NCBI GenBank assembly: GCA_028284125.1 | Contig: JANQSI010000013.1 | Location: 62,001 to 126,000 of the forward strand | Length of the DNA: 64,000 bases | Reading direction: 5' to 3' | DNA from: Cyclobacteriaceae bacterium | GTDB lineage: Bacteria; Bacteroidota; Bacteroidia; Cytophagales; Cyclobacteriaceae | In this document: positions 45,243 to 54,207 of the stretch, piece by piece | Layout: each line of letters begins with the position of its first letter | Position numbering within the stretch: position 1 is the stretch's first letter | Notes under the pieces: model-generated | Told to the model about the DNA's origin: nothing | The model's input: only the letters and a program-made list of their open reading frames with translations | The model's database searches: none | Program-made: the position numbers and the translations under genes

Positions 45243-46925
45243 TTATCGTTTTCTTCTTTTGGATCGACGATGATCTTTTTTCGAAAATTTCCTATCCGGA
45301 CGTGTCTTTTTCTTCGATTTTAATTCTCGGTCCGATCGATCCTCCCTATTCATTCGAATGCTCCTTCCATCCAAATGAACATTTCGAAATCGAGATGAAA
45401 TGTCATTATCGTATCGTTTGTCAATTTCAAAATAAGAACAGTTTTTCTTCAAAATCAGCTCACCAAAGAACTTTCCATCTACTCGCGTAATCTCGGAAAC
45501 GAAATCAATCAATTCTTTTTTACTCATCCCGTCGATGCTTCCAACGTTAATAAAATAACGATTGAACCGACCTTTATCTCGCTTTTCGGGAGATCCTCCC
45601 ACTTTTTCATTCAAGTTGGATTCTTCTCCTCCCTGCACAAGGTTTTCAATCTGAGAAGCAATCAGCTTTTTTAAAATATCTGATTTTGAAAGGTGGCTAA
45701 ATTCGGTTTCTATGGAATCAAAAATTTCTTCAGCTTTTTTATTGGACTCTGTTTTTATGATCGTTTCTACCCAATTCTTTACTCGCTGAGCGGTTATAGA
45801 TTCAACTCCGGGAACCTCAATGTGCTCAAACTTTACCTTGATTTTTCTTTCTAGCTCTGTGATCTTTCTTCCTTCTCTAGGGTTGATGAAAGCGAGAGAA
45901 ATACCTTTTTTCCCTGCACGCCCAGTCCGACCGCTTCTGTGGGTATAAGATTCAAGTTGATCTGGCAAGGTATGGTGTAGTACGTGAGTCAGATCATCAA
46001 CATCTATTCCTCGAGCGGCAACATCCGTGGCAACAAGGAGCTGAATTGATTTTGATTTGAACCGTTTCATCACATTGTCTCTTTGCTGCTGAGACAACTC
46101 TCCATGCAAGGCTTCTGCATTGTATCCTTTGCCGCTTAGCTCTTCAGCAATCTGTTGCGTCTCTCTTCGGGTCCGACAAAACATGACACCTCGCATTTCC
46201 GGTTGTAGATCCAAAAACCGACGCAGGGCTGGTAATTTGTTAGCCGTTTTGGTCATCACATATTTGTGGGAAATGTCCCTGTTACTCCGCTCTTCTCTGT
46301 TGATTGTAACCTCTTTCGGTTCAGACATGTATTTTTTTACAATCTTCCGAATTTCAGGAGGCATTGTTGCAGAAAAGAGCCATGTAGCCTTAACATCCGG
46401 AGTATGTGATAGTATCTCATCAATGGCATCTTTGAAACCCATATTGAGCATTTCGTCAGCTTCATCCAATACAATATATCTGACGTTCTCAAGTTTTACC
46501 GCTTTCCTTTTTATCAAATCCAACAATCGACCTGGGGTTGCGACCACAATTTGAGTTGGTCTTCTCAGCGCTTTGATTTGGTTTAAAATAGCAGCACCTC
46601 CGTACACAACTTCAACATTCAAATTTTTATGATTTAATGAGAAGTCTTCAAGCTGCTTTCCCGTTTGCTGTCCTAACTCACGAGTAGGCGACATTATCAA
46701 TGCTTGCGTGTGTGGTTGATCGCTGTTGATAAGATCCAATAGTGGCAAGCCAAATGCTGCAGTCTTACCGGTGCCTGTCTGTGCTAATCCGATAAAATCA
46801 CAAGGATCATTTTCTAGCAATAACGGAATTGCTTGTTCTTGAACCTGGGTTGGCTGCTCGAAACCTAGTTGGTCAAGCACATCAATGGTGTTAGGTGAAA
46901 GACCCAACTTAGAAAAATTACTCAA
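45243..46925 (-). CDS. DEAD-box RNA helicase with DbpA-type RNA-binding domain
   Basis: The 560-residue protein has a Q motif (FEQPTQVQEQAIP), Walker A AQTGTGKTAAFG, motif II VLDEADEML, SAT (LFSATMPPE), and motif VI HRSGRTGRAGKKG. A DbpA/RRM-like domain follows (about 455-530; RYFINVGSIDGMSKKELIDF) and a basic tail ends the chain. DeaD/CsdA-type helicases unwind rRNA and mRNA structure, often in the cold. The start is TTG (46925-46923); no ATG lies upstream in frame before the sequence loses the Q-motif lead-in. The symbol is not assigned since Bacteroidota have several paralogues. Confidence 0.92.
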   Translation of the reverse strand: MSNFSKLGLSPNTIDVLDQLGFEQPTQVQEQAIPLLLENDPCDFIGLAQTGTGKTAAFGLPLLDLINSDQPHTQALIMSPTRELGQQTGKQLEDFSLNHKNLNVEVVYGGAAILNQIKALRRPTQIVVATPGRLLDLIKRKAVKLENVRYIVLDEADEMLNMGFKDAIDEILSHTPDVKATWLFSATMPPEIRKIVKKYMSEPKEVTINREERSNRDISHKYVMTKTANKLPALRRFLDLQPEMRGVMFCRTRRETQQIAEELSGKGYNAEALHGELSQQQRDNVMKRFKSKSIQLLVATDVAARGIDVDDLTHVLHHTLPDQLESYTHRSGRTGRAGKKGISLAFINPREGRKITELERKIKVKFEHIEVPGVESITAQRVKNWVETIIKTESNKKAEEIFDSIETEFSHLSKSDILKKLIASQIENLVQGGEESNLNEKVGGSPEKRDKGRFNRYFINVGSIDGMSKKELIDFVSEITRVDGKFFGELILKKNCSYFEIDKRYDNDISSRFRNVHLDGRSIRMNREDRSDRELKSKKKTRPDRKFSKKDHRRSKRRKR

Positions 46926-47096
46926 TGGGATGCTTTTAAATGAGGCGCGAAGGTAGACTTATTTAGTCAGACGATATCTGAAAATCAGTTATTTATAGAT
47001 GTTTGAGGAAATTGAAACGAACATATTTCTTGATCAGAAATTCTCTACGTTTTGAGATCTTTACACTTTGAATGAATCAAAGGACGTGAAACAACG

Positions 47097-47504
47097 ATGG
47101 CTCATCGCATACCAATTTCCAGGATTAAGTCAGAAATTCAAATAACCACAGCTAGAAGCAGTGGACCAGGCGGTCAGCATGTGAATAAGACCGAAACAAA
47201 AGTCATCCTACGTTTTAATGTAGAAAAATCCTTATCGCTATCCGAAACAGAGAAGAAGCTTATTCTTGAGAAATTAAGAAATCAGTTAACCAGCGAAGGA
47301 GAGTTGATCATTACTTCAGAAAGCCATCGATCACAACTGAAAAACAAAGAGATGGCTTTTAAAAAGTTAGATCGAATGTTAAGCAAGGCCTTCATTGTAC
47401 CCAAACCAAGAAAAAAGACAAACCCTTCGAAATCATCTATTGAAAAGCGACTCAAAACTAAGAAGCAACAAAGTGAGAAGAAGAAGTGGAGACAAAAGCC
47501 GTAA
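47097..47504 (+). CDS. arfB: Ribosome-rescue peptidyl-tRNA hydrolase ArfB (YaeJ)
   Basis: The 135-residue protein carries the release-factor motif SSGPGGQHVNKTETKV with GGQ at residues 25-27 and a basic C-terminal tail (about 100-135, rich in K and R) that enters the empty mRNA channel. It frees ribosomes stalled without a stop codon. It lacks the codon-recognition domains of RF1/RF2, and the length is right for ArfB. It is divergent from the helicase gene and precedes the tetR unit. Confidence 0.93.
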   Translation: MAHRIPISRIKSEIQITTARSSGPGGQHVNKTETKVILRFNVEKSLSLSETEKKLILEKLRNQLTSEGELIITSESHRSQLKNKEMAFKKLDRMLSKAFIVPKPRKKTNPSKSSIEKRLKTKKQQSEKKKWRQKP

Positions 47505-47548
47505 GCCTTTTTGGAATAACAATTGACAAAGTCTATCCCTGAAACCCT

Positions 47549-47577
47549 TTTGATTTATGGTACGTTTAGTATATTTG
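47549..47577 (+). promoter_or_regulatory. Bacteroidota-type promoter of the tetR unit
   Basis: TTTTG (ending at 47552), 17 bases, then TATATTTG at 47570-47577 match the phylum consensus. The start would be about 47583, inside the adjoining operator palindrome. Confidence 0.65.
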
Positions 47578-47593
47578 TGAGTGATTACTCACA
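47576..47593. promoter_or_regulatory. TetR operator candidate overlapping its own promoter
   Basis: TGTGAGTGATTACTCACA has seven-base perfect arms (TGTGAGT/ACTCACA) and overlaps the last bases of the -7 element; tetR starts four bases further on. Half-site copies recur upstream of the first SDR gene (AGTACTCACA, 48151-48160), after the second SDR (GTGAGTAAT, 49807-49815) and before the 51695 gene (ACTCACAC, 51685-51692). Confidence 0.66.
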
Positions 47594-47596
47594 TTG

Positions 47597-48127
47597 ATGA
47601 CGGAAAAGCAAGAAAAAATAGTGAACGCTGCATTAGAACTTTTTGCAAAAGAAGGATACAAGGCCACTTCAACGAGCCGAATCGCAAAGGAGGCAAAAGT
47701 TTCTGAAGGGTTGATTTTCCGACATTATGAAAATAAAGAGGGATTGCTTCAGGCAATCATTCAGCAGGGAGAAGATCGGATTAAGGTCCTTTTCGCCGAC
47801 ATTGTTTTAGAATCTGACCCAAAGGAAGTCATCCGAAAAACGATAGATACCTTCAATAAAGTCAATAAAAAGCCTGAGGAAGCAAGTTTTTGGAAACTTC
47901 AGTACAAGATAAAATGGGAAACGGAAGTGTATGGTGAACACAAAATTGAACCACTACAAAAAGCTCTTGAAAAAGCTTTTGAGGAATTGGAATACGATCA
48001 GCCTGCCCTTGAGGCTCAATTGTTGCTTTCCACGATGGATGGACTTGCGACACGTTTTTATTTACAACACGAAGGATTTGATATTGAACAACACATTGAA
48101 TTGTTGAAAAAGAAATACAATGTTTAA
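47597..48127 (+). CDS. TetR/AcrR-family repressor
   Basis: The 176-residue protein starts MTEKQEKIVNAALELFAKEG and has the TetR helix-turn-helix TSTSRIAKEAKVSEGLIFRHYENKEGLLQAI (in order, about 21-52), followed by an all-helical ligand and dimer domain. The ATG at 47597 is preferred over the in-frame TTG just before it. It probably represses itself and the SDR genes that follow by 43 bases. The ligand is unknown. Confidence 0.92.
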   Translation: MTEKQEKIVNAALELFAKEGYKATSTSRIAKEAKVSEGLIFRHYENKEGLLQAIIQQGEDRIKVLFADIVLESDPKEVIRKTIDTFNKVNKKPEEASFWKLQYKIKWETEVYGEHKIEPLQKALEKAFEELEYDQPALEAQLLLSTMDGLATRFYLQHEGFDIEQHIELLKKKYNV

Positions 48128-48170
48128 AAAATTTTAATCAAAAGAAAGTAAGTACTCACACATTAATAAA

Positions 48171-48947
48171 ATGAAAAACACAACATTAATAACAGGCGCA
48201 TCAAGCGGAATCGGCAAGGAGCTTGCGAAGATTCACGCCAAGACTAAAGGAGATTTGATTCTTGTAGCGCGAAGCAAAGACAAGTTAGAACAGCTTAAAT
48301 CTGACCTTGAAAACGAATTTGGGGTAGAAGTAAAAGTAATTGCAAAAGATCTATCTTCTCAAGATGCTCCAAACGAAATATTTGAAGAAGTGTCCGAGTG
48401 GGGAGTTGAAGTTGATTATTTAATTAATAATGCCGGTTTTGGAGGCAGAGGAAAATTTCATGAACGAGAATGGACTCAAGACCAAGCCATGATTAACCTT
48501 AATGTAATGGCCTTAACTGCATTGACGAGATTATTCCTCCCTGGAATGGTGAATAGAAACAAGGGAAAGATCTTAAATGTATCTTCAACAGCCAGCTTCA
48601 TGCCAGGACCTTTACAGGCCGTTTATTTTGCAACGAAAGCTTACGTCACCTTTTTCAGTAATGCTATCGCTGAAGAACTGCGCGATACCAATGTGACTGT
48701 CACTAACCTAATGCCCGGAGCTACCGAAACAGAATTCGCAAAAGTATCTGGCATGGATAAGACTTCTCTTTTTAATAAAACGGTTAGCGCTTATTCAGTA
48801 GCTAAAGATGGATATGAAGGAATGTTGGCGGGTAAGTTGGATGTTATCTCGGGATTGACTTTCAGTCAAAAAATGATGATGTCATTTATTCCATTTACGC
48901 CAAAAAAAGTCATGTTAAGCCAAGTCAGGAAAATGCAGGAGGCTTAA
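48171..48947 (+). CDS. Short-chain dehydrogenase/reductase
   Basis: The 258-residue SDR has the cofactor loop TLITGASSGIGKELAKIHAK, NNAGFGGRG, the catalytic Ser in ILNVSSTAS and the YxxxK motif in VYFATKAYVTFF. It is an NAD(P)-dependent oxidoreductase of the classical type with an extra C-terminal part typical of the DltE/YqjQ group. It follows tetR by 43 bases and precedes a second SDR; a TetR half-site lies just upstream. The substrate is unknown. Confidence 0.92.
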   Translation: MKNTTLITGASSGIGKELAKIHAKTKGDLILVARSKDKLEQLKSDLENEFGVEVKVIAKDLSSQDAPNEIFEEVSEWGVEVDYLINNAGFGGRGKFHEREWTQDQAMINLNVMALTALTRLFLPGMVNRNKGKILNVSSTASFMPGPLQAVYFATKAYVTFFSNAIAEELRDTNVTVTNLMPGATETEFAKVSGMDKTSLFNKTVSAYSVAKDGYEGMLAGKLDVISGLTFSQKMMMSFIPFTPKKVMLSQVRKMQEA

Positions 48948-48993
48948 CCCATTACTTCTCAAGAATTAAACACGCTAAAAACTTATAATCACA

Positions 48994-49806
48994 ATGAACA
49001 AAACAATTTTAATTACAGGCTCGAGCACAGGAATTGGCCGAGCTACTGTGACCAAGTTCCAGCAAAAAGGATGGAACGTAATAGCCTCCATGCGGACTCC
49101 TGAAAAAGAAGAGGAGTTGAATAAACTCAATAACGTTTTAGTCACGAGACTGGACGTTACAGACATGGATTCAATCGAGCAAGCAATCAATGATGGAACT
49201 GAAAAATTCGGAAACATTGATGTATTGTTGAACAACGCCGGATATGGAGCGTACGGTCCTCTCGAGGCTATGCCTAGAGAAAATATCGTTCGTCAATTCA
49301 ACACAAATGTTATCGGGCTACTCGATGTAACGAAGGGCATTCTCCCCCATTTCAGAAGAAATAAAAGTGGAGTAATTATCAATATTTCATCAATCGGTGG
49401 CAAGATGACGTTCCCATTAGGAACCTTGTATCATGGGACCAAATTTGCTGTTGAAGGTATTTCTGAAGCATTAAGCTTTGAATTGAGTCGGATAGGAATT
49501 AAGGTCAAAATTGTAGAACCCGGTGCAATTGCAACTGATTTTGGTGGTAGGTCTTTTGATTTCCAAAATGACGAAAGCTTGGAAGAATATCAACCGACTG
49601 TTGAGGCGTTATTTGCTGGATGGGGAAAAGCAGTAGAAAATGCTTCTCCAGCATCACTGGTGGCCGATGTAATCTATAACGCAGCAACTGATGACACAGA
49701 AACGCTTCGTTATCGAGCGGGAGCTGATGCAGAGCAACTACTTGACGCGAGAGCAAGCATGAATGATTCTGACTTCATAGGAATGATCAAGAACCAGTTT
49801 GGATAA
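48994..49806 (+). CDS. Short-chain dehydrogenase/reductase, second copy
   Basis: The 270-residue SDR has ILITGSSTGIGRATVTKFQQ, NNAGYGAYGPLE, INISSIGGK and catalytic YHGTKFAVEG. The sequence resembles the oxidoreductase group close to 17-beta-hydroxysteroid-type SDRs and is clearly different from its upstream neighbour, so the pair is not a recent duplication. It is 46 bases after the first SDR and ends at a strong terminator, closing the tetR-SDR-SDR unit. Confidence 0.92.
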   Translation: MNKTILITGSSTGIGRATVTKFQQKGWNVIASMRTPEKEEELNKLNNVLVTRLDVTDMDSIEQAINDGTEKFGNIDVLLNNAGYGAYGPLEAMPRENIVRQFNTNVIGLLDVTKGILPHFRRNKSGVIINISSIGGKMTFPLGTLYHGTKFAVEGISEALSFELSRIGIKVKIVEPGAIATDFGGRSFDFQNDESLEEYQPTVEALFAGWGKAVENASPASLVADVIYNAATDDTETLRYRAGADAEQLLDARASMNDSDFIGMIKNQFG

Positions 49807-49815
49807 GTGAGTAAT

Positions 49816-49852
49816 GTTGGTCTTCAGGATAACTGAAGGCCAACAATTTTTT
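49816..49852 (+). terminator. Intrinsic terminator after the tetR-SDR-SDR unit
   Basis: GTTGGTCTTCAG pairs with CTGAAGGCCAAC (one G-T pair) around a GATAA loop and is followed by AATTTTTTAA, ten bases after the second SDR stop. Confidence 0.9.
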
Positions 49853-49869
49853 AACTTGAGATCATAAAT

Positions 49870-50547
49870 ATGAAAGTCATTATCACAGGAGCAACCGGAA
49901 TGGTTGGCAAAGGCGTATTACTCGAATGCCTTGATCAAGAAAAGGTGGAACAGGTATTAGCCATTGGGAGATCGAAACTGGAAATGGAGCATCCCAAACT
50001 GAAGCAAATCATTCATAAAGATTTCGCTGATTATTCATCCATCGAGTCGGAACTCATGGGCTATGATGCCTGCTACCTTTGCATGGGTGTAAGTGCCGCA
50101 GGATTGAGTGAAGAGAAGTATACAAAGATCACTCATTCTTATACGATGACCTTAGCCAAAACTTTGCTGGACAAGAACCCTGAGATCACTTGCACCTATG
50201 TCTCAGGCGAAGGGACAGATTCTTCTGAAAAAGGCAGAGCTATGTGGGCTCGTGTCAAAGGGAAAACCGAGAATGATTTGCTAGCACTTGGGTTCAAACA
50301 AGCTTACATGTTTCGGCCTGGAGCCATTATTCCGCTTAGAGGAATAAAACCCAGTAGCAAACTTTACCGGGTGCTGATAACTTACCTAAAGTGGTTGATT
50401 TATTTGGTGAAATTTCTGGCGCCAAATTCGGTGGTTAACACCACTCAAATAGGCTTAGCTATGCTAAACCTTACTCCCAATGGCTATGAAAAATCTGTAC
50501 TAAAACCCAAGGATATCCTCATTCTTTCAAATCTTGATCAAGGTTAA
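49870..50547 (+). CDS. NAD(P)-binding epimerase-like protein (atypical SDR)
   Basis: The 225-residue protein begins with the atypical-SDR nucleotide motif MKVIITGATGMVGKGVLLECL. Other matches are CYLCMGVSAAGLSE and TYVSGEGTDSSEKGRAMWARVKGKTENDLL, typical of oxidoreductase HTATIP2-like proteins. A catalytic YxxxK is not clear, and the ARVKGKTE lysine may stand in. The C-terminal part has a hydrophobic stretch (LITYLKWLIYLVKFLAP) that could touch the membrane. It starts 18 bases after the terminator, so it has its own promoter or depends on readthrough; a bestrophin gene follows by 15 bases. Confidence 0.85.
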   Translation: MKVIITGATGMVGKGVLLECLDQEKVEQVLAIGRSKLEMEHPKLKQIIHKDFADYSSIESELMGYDACYLCMGVSAAGLSEEKYTKITHSYTMTLAKTLLDKNPEITCTYVSGEGTDSSEKGRAMWARVKGKTENDLLALGFKQAYMFRPGAIIPLRGIKPSSKLYRVLITYLKWLIYLVKFLAPNSVVNTTQIGLAMLNLTPNGYEKSVLKPKDILILSNLDQG

Positions 50548-50562
50548 CTAAATTGACATTCT

Positions 50563-51594
50563 ATGTATGTCAATAAAAATTTCAACCTAAAAGGCATCCT
50601 CCGATTCTCCGGAGGCCACATGATCTGGCTAACTGTCTGGGCAGTGATTATGACTTCCATTTATGAGTTTACGCCTTTCGAATGGTCGATACCTTGGTTG
50701 CCACTTTCGGTCATTGGTACTGCGGTGGCATTTTATGTGGGTTTTAAAAACAACAGCGCCTATGATAGATTATGGGAAGCTAGAAAAATTTGGGGTGGAA
50801 TTGTCAACAATAGCAGAACATGGGGAGCTACCGTTCGATCTTACATTTCCTCTGTTTTTACAGAAGCTTCTGATTTGGAAAAAGGCGTTTGGAAAAAACG
50901 CTTGATATTCAGACATATCGCTTGGCTATACACCTTAAGAAATCAGCTACTAATTCCAACTCAATGGGAACATGTTAGTATTGGCAACCATGTAGGCAGG
51001 GTAGCCAAAAAAAGAATGAAGAGATGGGGTGTGGGCTTACATGAAGATGGAGGATTCACAGAAGAAGAGCTCAAGAAGTTTTTAGATCCAGAAGAATACG
51101 AACGACTCATCAATTATCAAAATACGGCAACTCAGATCATTGATCAACAAAGTCAGGATCTATTGAAACTTCGTGAAAAGAAATTGATCGATGATTTCCG
51201 ACACATGGAACTCCAAAAGGTATTGAATGACTTTTACACTTTTCAAGGACAGTGCGAACGGATCAAGAAGTTTCCTCTTCCACGTCAATATGGAAGCATG
51301 AGCTTCATTTTTATTGCCATCTTTATTTTTCTACTCCCATTCGGCATGGTTTCAGAGTTTGCAAAACTGGGAGATTTTGGCGCGTGGCTATCTGTACCAT
51401 TTACTGTTCTGGTTGGCTGGGTTTACTTGATGATGGAGTTGGTCGGCGATTATTCTGAGAATCCGTTTGAGGGATTAGGAAACGATATTCCGATGCTTTC
51501 TCTCTGTAGAACCATAGAAATTGATCTATTGGAGATGCTTGGAGAAAAAGACCTTCCTCAACCGATCGAAGTAAAGAATGGTGTATTGATGTAA
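50563..51594 (+). CDS. Bestrophin-family anion channel
   Basis: The 343-residue membrane protein has paired hydrophobic segments near 20-60 (GGHMIWLTVWAVIMTSIYEF, LPLSVIGTAVAFYVGF), followed by the family motif NNSAYDRLWEARKIWGGIVNNSR, and again near 245-290 (SFIFIAIFIFLLPFGMV, LSVPFTVLVGWVYLMMELVGD) with ENPFEGLGNDIPM at the end. Bacterial bestrophins form pentameric ion channels in the inner membrane. It is 15 bases downstream of the atypical SDR. Confidence 0.92.
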   Translation: MYVNKNFNLKGILRFSGGHMIWLTVWAVIMTSIYEFTPFEWSIPWLPLSVIGTAVAFYVGFKNNSAYDRLWEARKIWGGIVNNSRTWGATVRSYISSVFTEASDLEKGVWKKRLIFRHIAWLYTLRNQLLIPTQWEHVSIGNHVGRVAKKRMKRWGVGLHEDGGFTEEELKKFLDPEEYERLINYQNTATQIIDQQSQDLLKLREKKLIDDFRHMELQKVLNDFYTFQGQCERIKKFPLPRQYGSMSFIFIAIFIFLLPFGMVSEFAKLGDFGAWLSVPFTVLVGWVYLMMELVGDYSENPFEGLGNDIPMLSLCRTIEIDLLEMLGEKDLPQPIEVKNGVLM

Positions 51595-51694
51595 TTCCAG
51601 CCTATGGACTTTTCTTATCTGTCAATTAATTTCCGTTTTCTGTGATAGTTGATTAAAAGTCAATAATTTAAATCAACGTAGGCCACTCACACTA

Positions 51695-52567
51695 ATGGAA
51701 GATAATACTCGCTATCCGTTTGAAGGAAATATCCTCAAAGTTGTTGCCGTTTTTGGATTGGTTCGATCTTTTATTGCCCTCGCCAGAGACAATCCCAATA
51801 TTGCAGGTTTTGCAGATTTCTACATTGATCTAGCCAATACTATTGTCTTCCTCTTGGCTATAATCATGCTCCAGCTAAAAGTCGGACTTAAGTATTTAAT
51901 CGTTGCGTTCTACTTGCCGATCATTTTGCTCTTTTGCGTCGGTATGGTAACACATCGAGGACTTGCCAGCTCATTTGAGATCAATGCTTTTGGCTATGTA
52001 GTGCTATTTTGTCTTTCGCTCCGCCATCGGCTTCCTTTGATTTTTTCTACAATTCTCATCATTGGTGTATCCATTTCCATCATCATTATTGAGCAAGAAC
52101 ACCAATTCTTGGTTGACTTTTCTGACTACTCAACCAATCAGTTCAGTTTCATTTTCGTTGCTTTAGCTATTATCATTATCACATTATATTCCAAAAACAT
52201 TTTTGACGAAAAGAAATTGGAGTTGAAGGAAACCAGTATCTCTCTTATTCAAAAAGGTGAAGAGCTAAAACTCAGAAACAAAGAACTGGAACAACAGAAG
52301 ATTGAACTCGAAAAGTTAAGAGCTGGGCTTGAAGAAAAAGTAACTGACCGCACAAGGAAATTGGAAAATCAACACGATTCAATGGACAAATATTTAAAGT
52401 TGACACTTATCGAGTTAATCGATCCTTATCATAAAACTTTGAATGCGATAAATAAACTGGATAATTCTAGTGATGGTAAACTCAATCAAATGATTGTGGA
52501 ATCGGGTGAACAACTTAAGGACGAAATTGAAAAATTAACTTCAAAAATTCATGGCGAAAGCAGTTAA
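51695..52567 (+). CDS. Membrane sensor-like protein with coiled coil and degenerate DHp region
   Basis: The 290-residue protein has about six membrane helices (about 20-165; VFLLAIIMLQL, YLIVAFYLPIILLFCVGMV, FIFVALAIIIITLY), a long coiled coil (about 170-230) ending EEKVTDRTRKLENQHDSMDK, and about 60 further residues (YLKLTLIELIDPYHKTLNAI). This is the front half of a Bacteroidota histidine kinase, but the phospho-acceptor histidine motif is absent and there is no ATPase domain. The next gene has the same layout and overlaps by 17 bases. It may act as a pseudokinase-like partner. Confidence 0.78.
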   Translation: MEDNTRYPFEGNILKVVAVFGLVRSFIALARDNPNIAGFADFYIDLANTIVFLLAIIMLQLKVGLKYLIVAFYLPIILLFCVGMVTHRGLASSFEINAFGYVVLFCLSLRHRLPLIFSTILIIGVSISIIIIEQEHQFLVDFSDYSTNQFSFIFVALAIIIITLYSKNIFDEKKLELKETSISLIQKGEELKLRNKELEQQKIELEKLRAGLEEKVTDRTRKLENQHDSMDKYLKLTLIELIDPYHKTLNAINKLDNSSDGKLNQMIVESGEQLKDEIEKLTSKIHGESS

Positions 52568-53423
52568 GCAAGTTTTCCTTGAACAAAATCTGGAGGGGAG
52601 GTTGTTCACAGCATCCTTGTTATTAACTACTCCTTACTTCATCATCAATATGATCTCCGATTTTTTTAGTGAGATAACAATTGCTGAGATCGTGGTTAAT
52701 GTTTCAATAATCATCATTAGTATTCTAATGTTGTATTTCGTCTGGAAACGCAAGTTCCTTCCGGAAATGATCAACATATTTAGTTTCATCCTAATTGCTA
52801 CTTTCATTTATCTAATGACTATTAGCGTTGGGCCAGTAGGTGGAGCAAGCTATGCTTTTCCTACCATTACGATTTTGATCATGCTCATTACAACCGGTAG
52901 GAAAAAGATACTTTTTTCAGTTATACTACTCATCATTCTCGTCGTTTTCACAAGTAATCTCATCGACTTCAATAGAGCGCCATTATACAAGAGTCTAGTT
53001 CTTGACTATTTTCTAAATCTAATCATCACGACTATTCTCTTAGTCTTTTTCAAAATGCACTTTGATAAAGAAAGAAAGCAATTGACAGAACGTAATGACC
53101 AATTGAAAATCATCAACCAAGAGCTTAACAAACAATCAGAAGAATTAAGAACGAACAATGAGGAAATCCAGTCAATAAGAAATAACCTTGAAGAAATCAT
53201 AGAGGAAAGAACCAAACAACTTGAAAGGGAAAACAACCGAATGGTAGAATACTCATTCATAAATGCACACCTGGTCAGAGCACCAATTGCTAATATCATG
53301 GGCCTCACAAACTATATTTTAGAAGAAGAACAACGCTCTGATAGAAATTTAGAAGAACTCAACAAAAGTGTTAACGAACTAGATGAAGTCATTAAAAAAA
53401 TAAGTGGCGTCTTAAGACAGTGA
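52551..53423 (+). CDS. Membrane protein with coiled coil and DHp domain but no ATPase domain
   Basis: The 290-residue protein has membrane helices (about 20-165), a coiled coil (about 170-225; EEIIEERTKQLERENNR) and a C-terminal DHp-like helix pair (about 228-290). The latter includes SFINAHLVRAPIANIMGLTNYI, which matches the H-box form NAHxxRAP of Bacteroidota kinases, with H as the possible phosphate acceptor. The chain ends at GVLRQ without N, G1, F or G2 boxes. It would need phosphate from another kinase or serve only as a scaffold. The overlap and equal length with its neighbour imply they form a pair. Confidence 0.8.
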   Translation: MAKAVKQVFLEQNLEGRLFTASLLLTTPYFIINMISDFFSEITIAEIVVNVSIIIISILMLYFVWKRKFLPEMINIFSFILIATFIYLMTISVGPVGGASYAFPTITILIMLITTGRKKILFSVILLIILVVFTSNLIDFNRAPLYKSLVLDYFLNLIITTILLVFFKMHFDKERKQLTERNDQLKIINQELNKQSEELRTNNEEIQSIRNNLEEIIEERTKQLERENNRMVEYSFINAHLVRAPIANIMGLTNYILEEEQRSDRNLEELNKSVNELDEVIKKISGVLRQ

Positions 53424-53484
53424 TTAAATCTTTATTGGTGGGGGAAAAATAAAATTGATTGTAGTAGGTCTAATTAATTAAATT

Positions 53485-54123
53485 ATGAGACACTACTACA
53501 CGCTAATCATTTTTGTATCGATCGCATTTATTAGGTGTGATGATGATCTTCCCTCCTCCTTTATTCAGGTAAACAGCAACTCTGGGATAAACCTCAGAAA
53601 CCCACAACCTGGAGATCAGTCAAAATATTTGATGTATGAGAGTTCTTGCTCTGAAAATTTCCAATTTACCGGAGATACACTTTTAGTCGAGGTTGTGAGT
53701 AAAGACGATACATTATATCTCAAGGAGAGCTACACTTCCGGAAGTTCAAGAGAAAGAACTACAGAACATGCAATTTTCCCGGAAAATGGCTATGTCCTGG
53801 TTCCACAGAGGTTCAATTCCGAGTTTCTTTTCTTTTATGGGAATGACACCATATTTCTCGACAGACCTGCTGATGTTCAGCTTATCCAAAGCGGATGTCA
53901 ATTATTGGAAAATAGTGACCCCTTTATTGGTGAATCAATCGGATCAATTGATGAATTTCAATTTGGGCTCTACAGGGTTAATGATAAAAAAAGCATCTCC
54001 TGTGTACCTGGCTTTTTTGACATTGACGCGTACATATTTTATGCGGATCACATGAATGCGATTCATATCATTCGCACAGGCTTGGAAGAGAACAACATTG
54101 TTGGATTTGTAGCGATCGAATGA
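53485..54123 (+). CDS. Lipoprotein of unknown function
   Basis: The 212-residue protein has a lipoprotein signal (LIIFVSIAFIRCDDD, Cys about 18, followed by three Asp as in surface-exported lipoproteins of this phylum). The rest is beta-rich with Cys residues in YESSCSENF, IQSGCQLLE and KSISCVPGF that may pair. No family is recognised. It follows the DHp pair by 61 bases and could be their outer-surface partner, but nothing proves it. Confidence 0.75.
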   Translation: MRHYYTLIIFVSIAFIRCDDDLPSSFIQVNSNSGINLRNPQPGDQSKYLMYESSCSENFQFTGDTLLVEVVSKDDTLYLKESYTSGSSRERTTEHAIFPENGYVLVPQRFNSEFLFFYGNDTIFLDRPADVQLIQSGCQLLENSDPFIGESIGSIDEFQFGLYRVNDKKSISCVPGFFDIDAYIFYADHMNAIHIIRTGLEENNIVGFVAIE

Positions 54124-54207
54124 TTTTCTAATCTGGATCAAAATAGGATCAGTCTCTTTTTTATTCGAGTATTCGGAGCATTGCTATATTTTTAGCGAAT
54201 TGTCACG

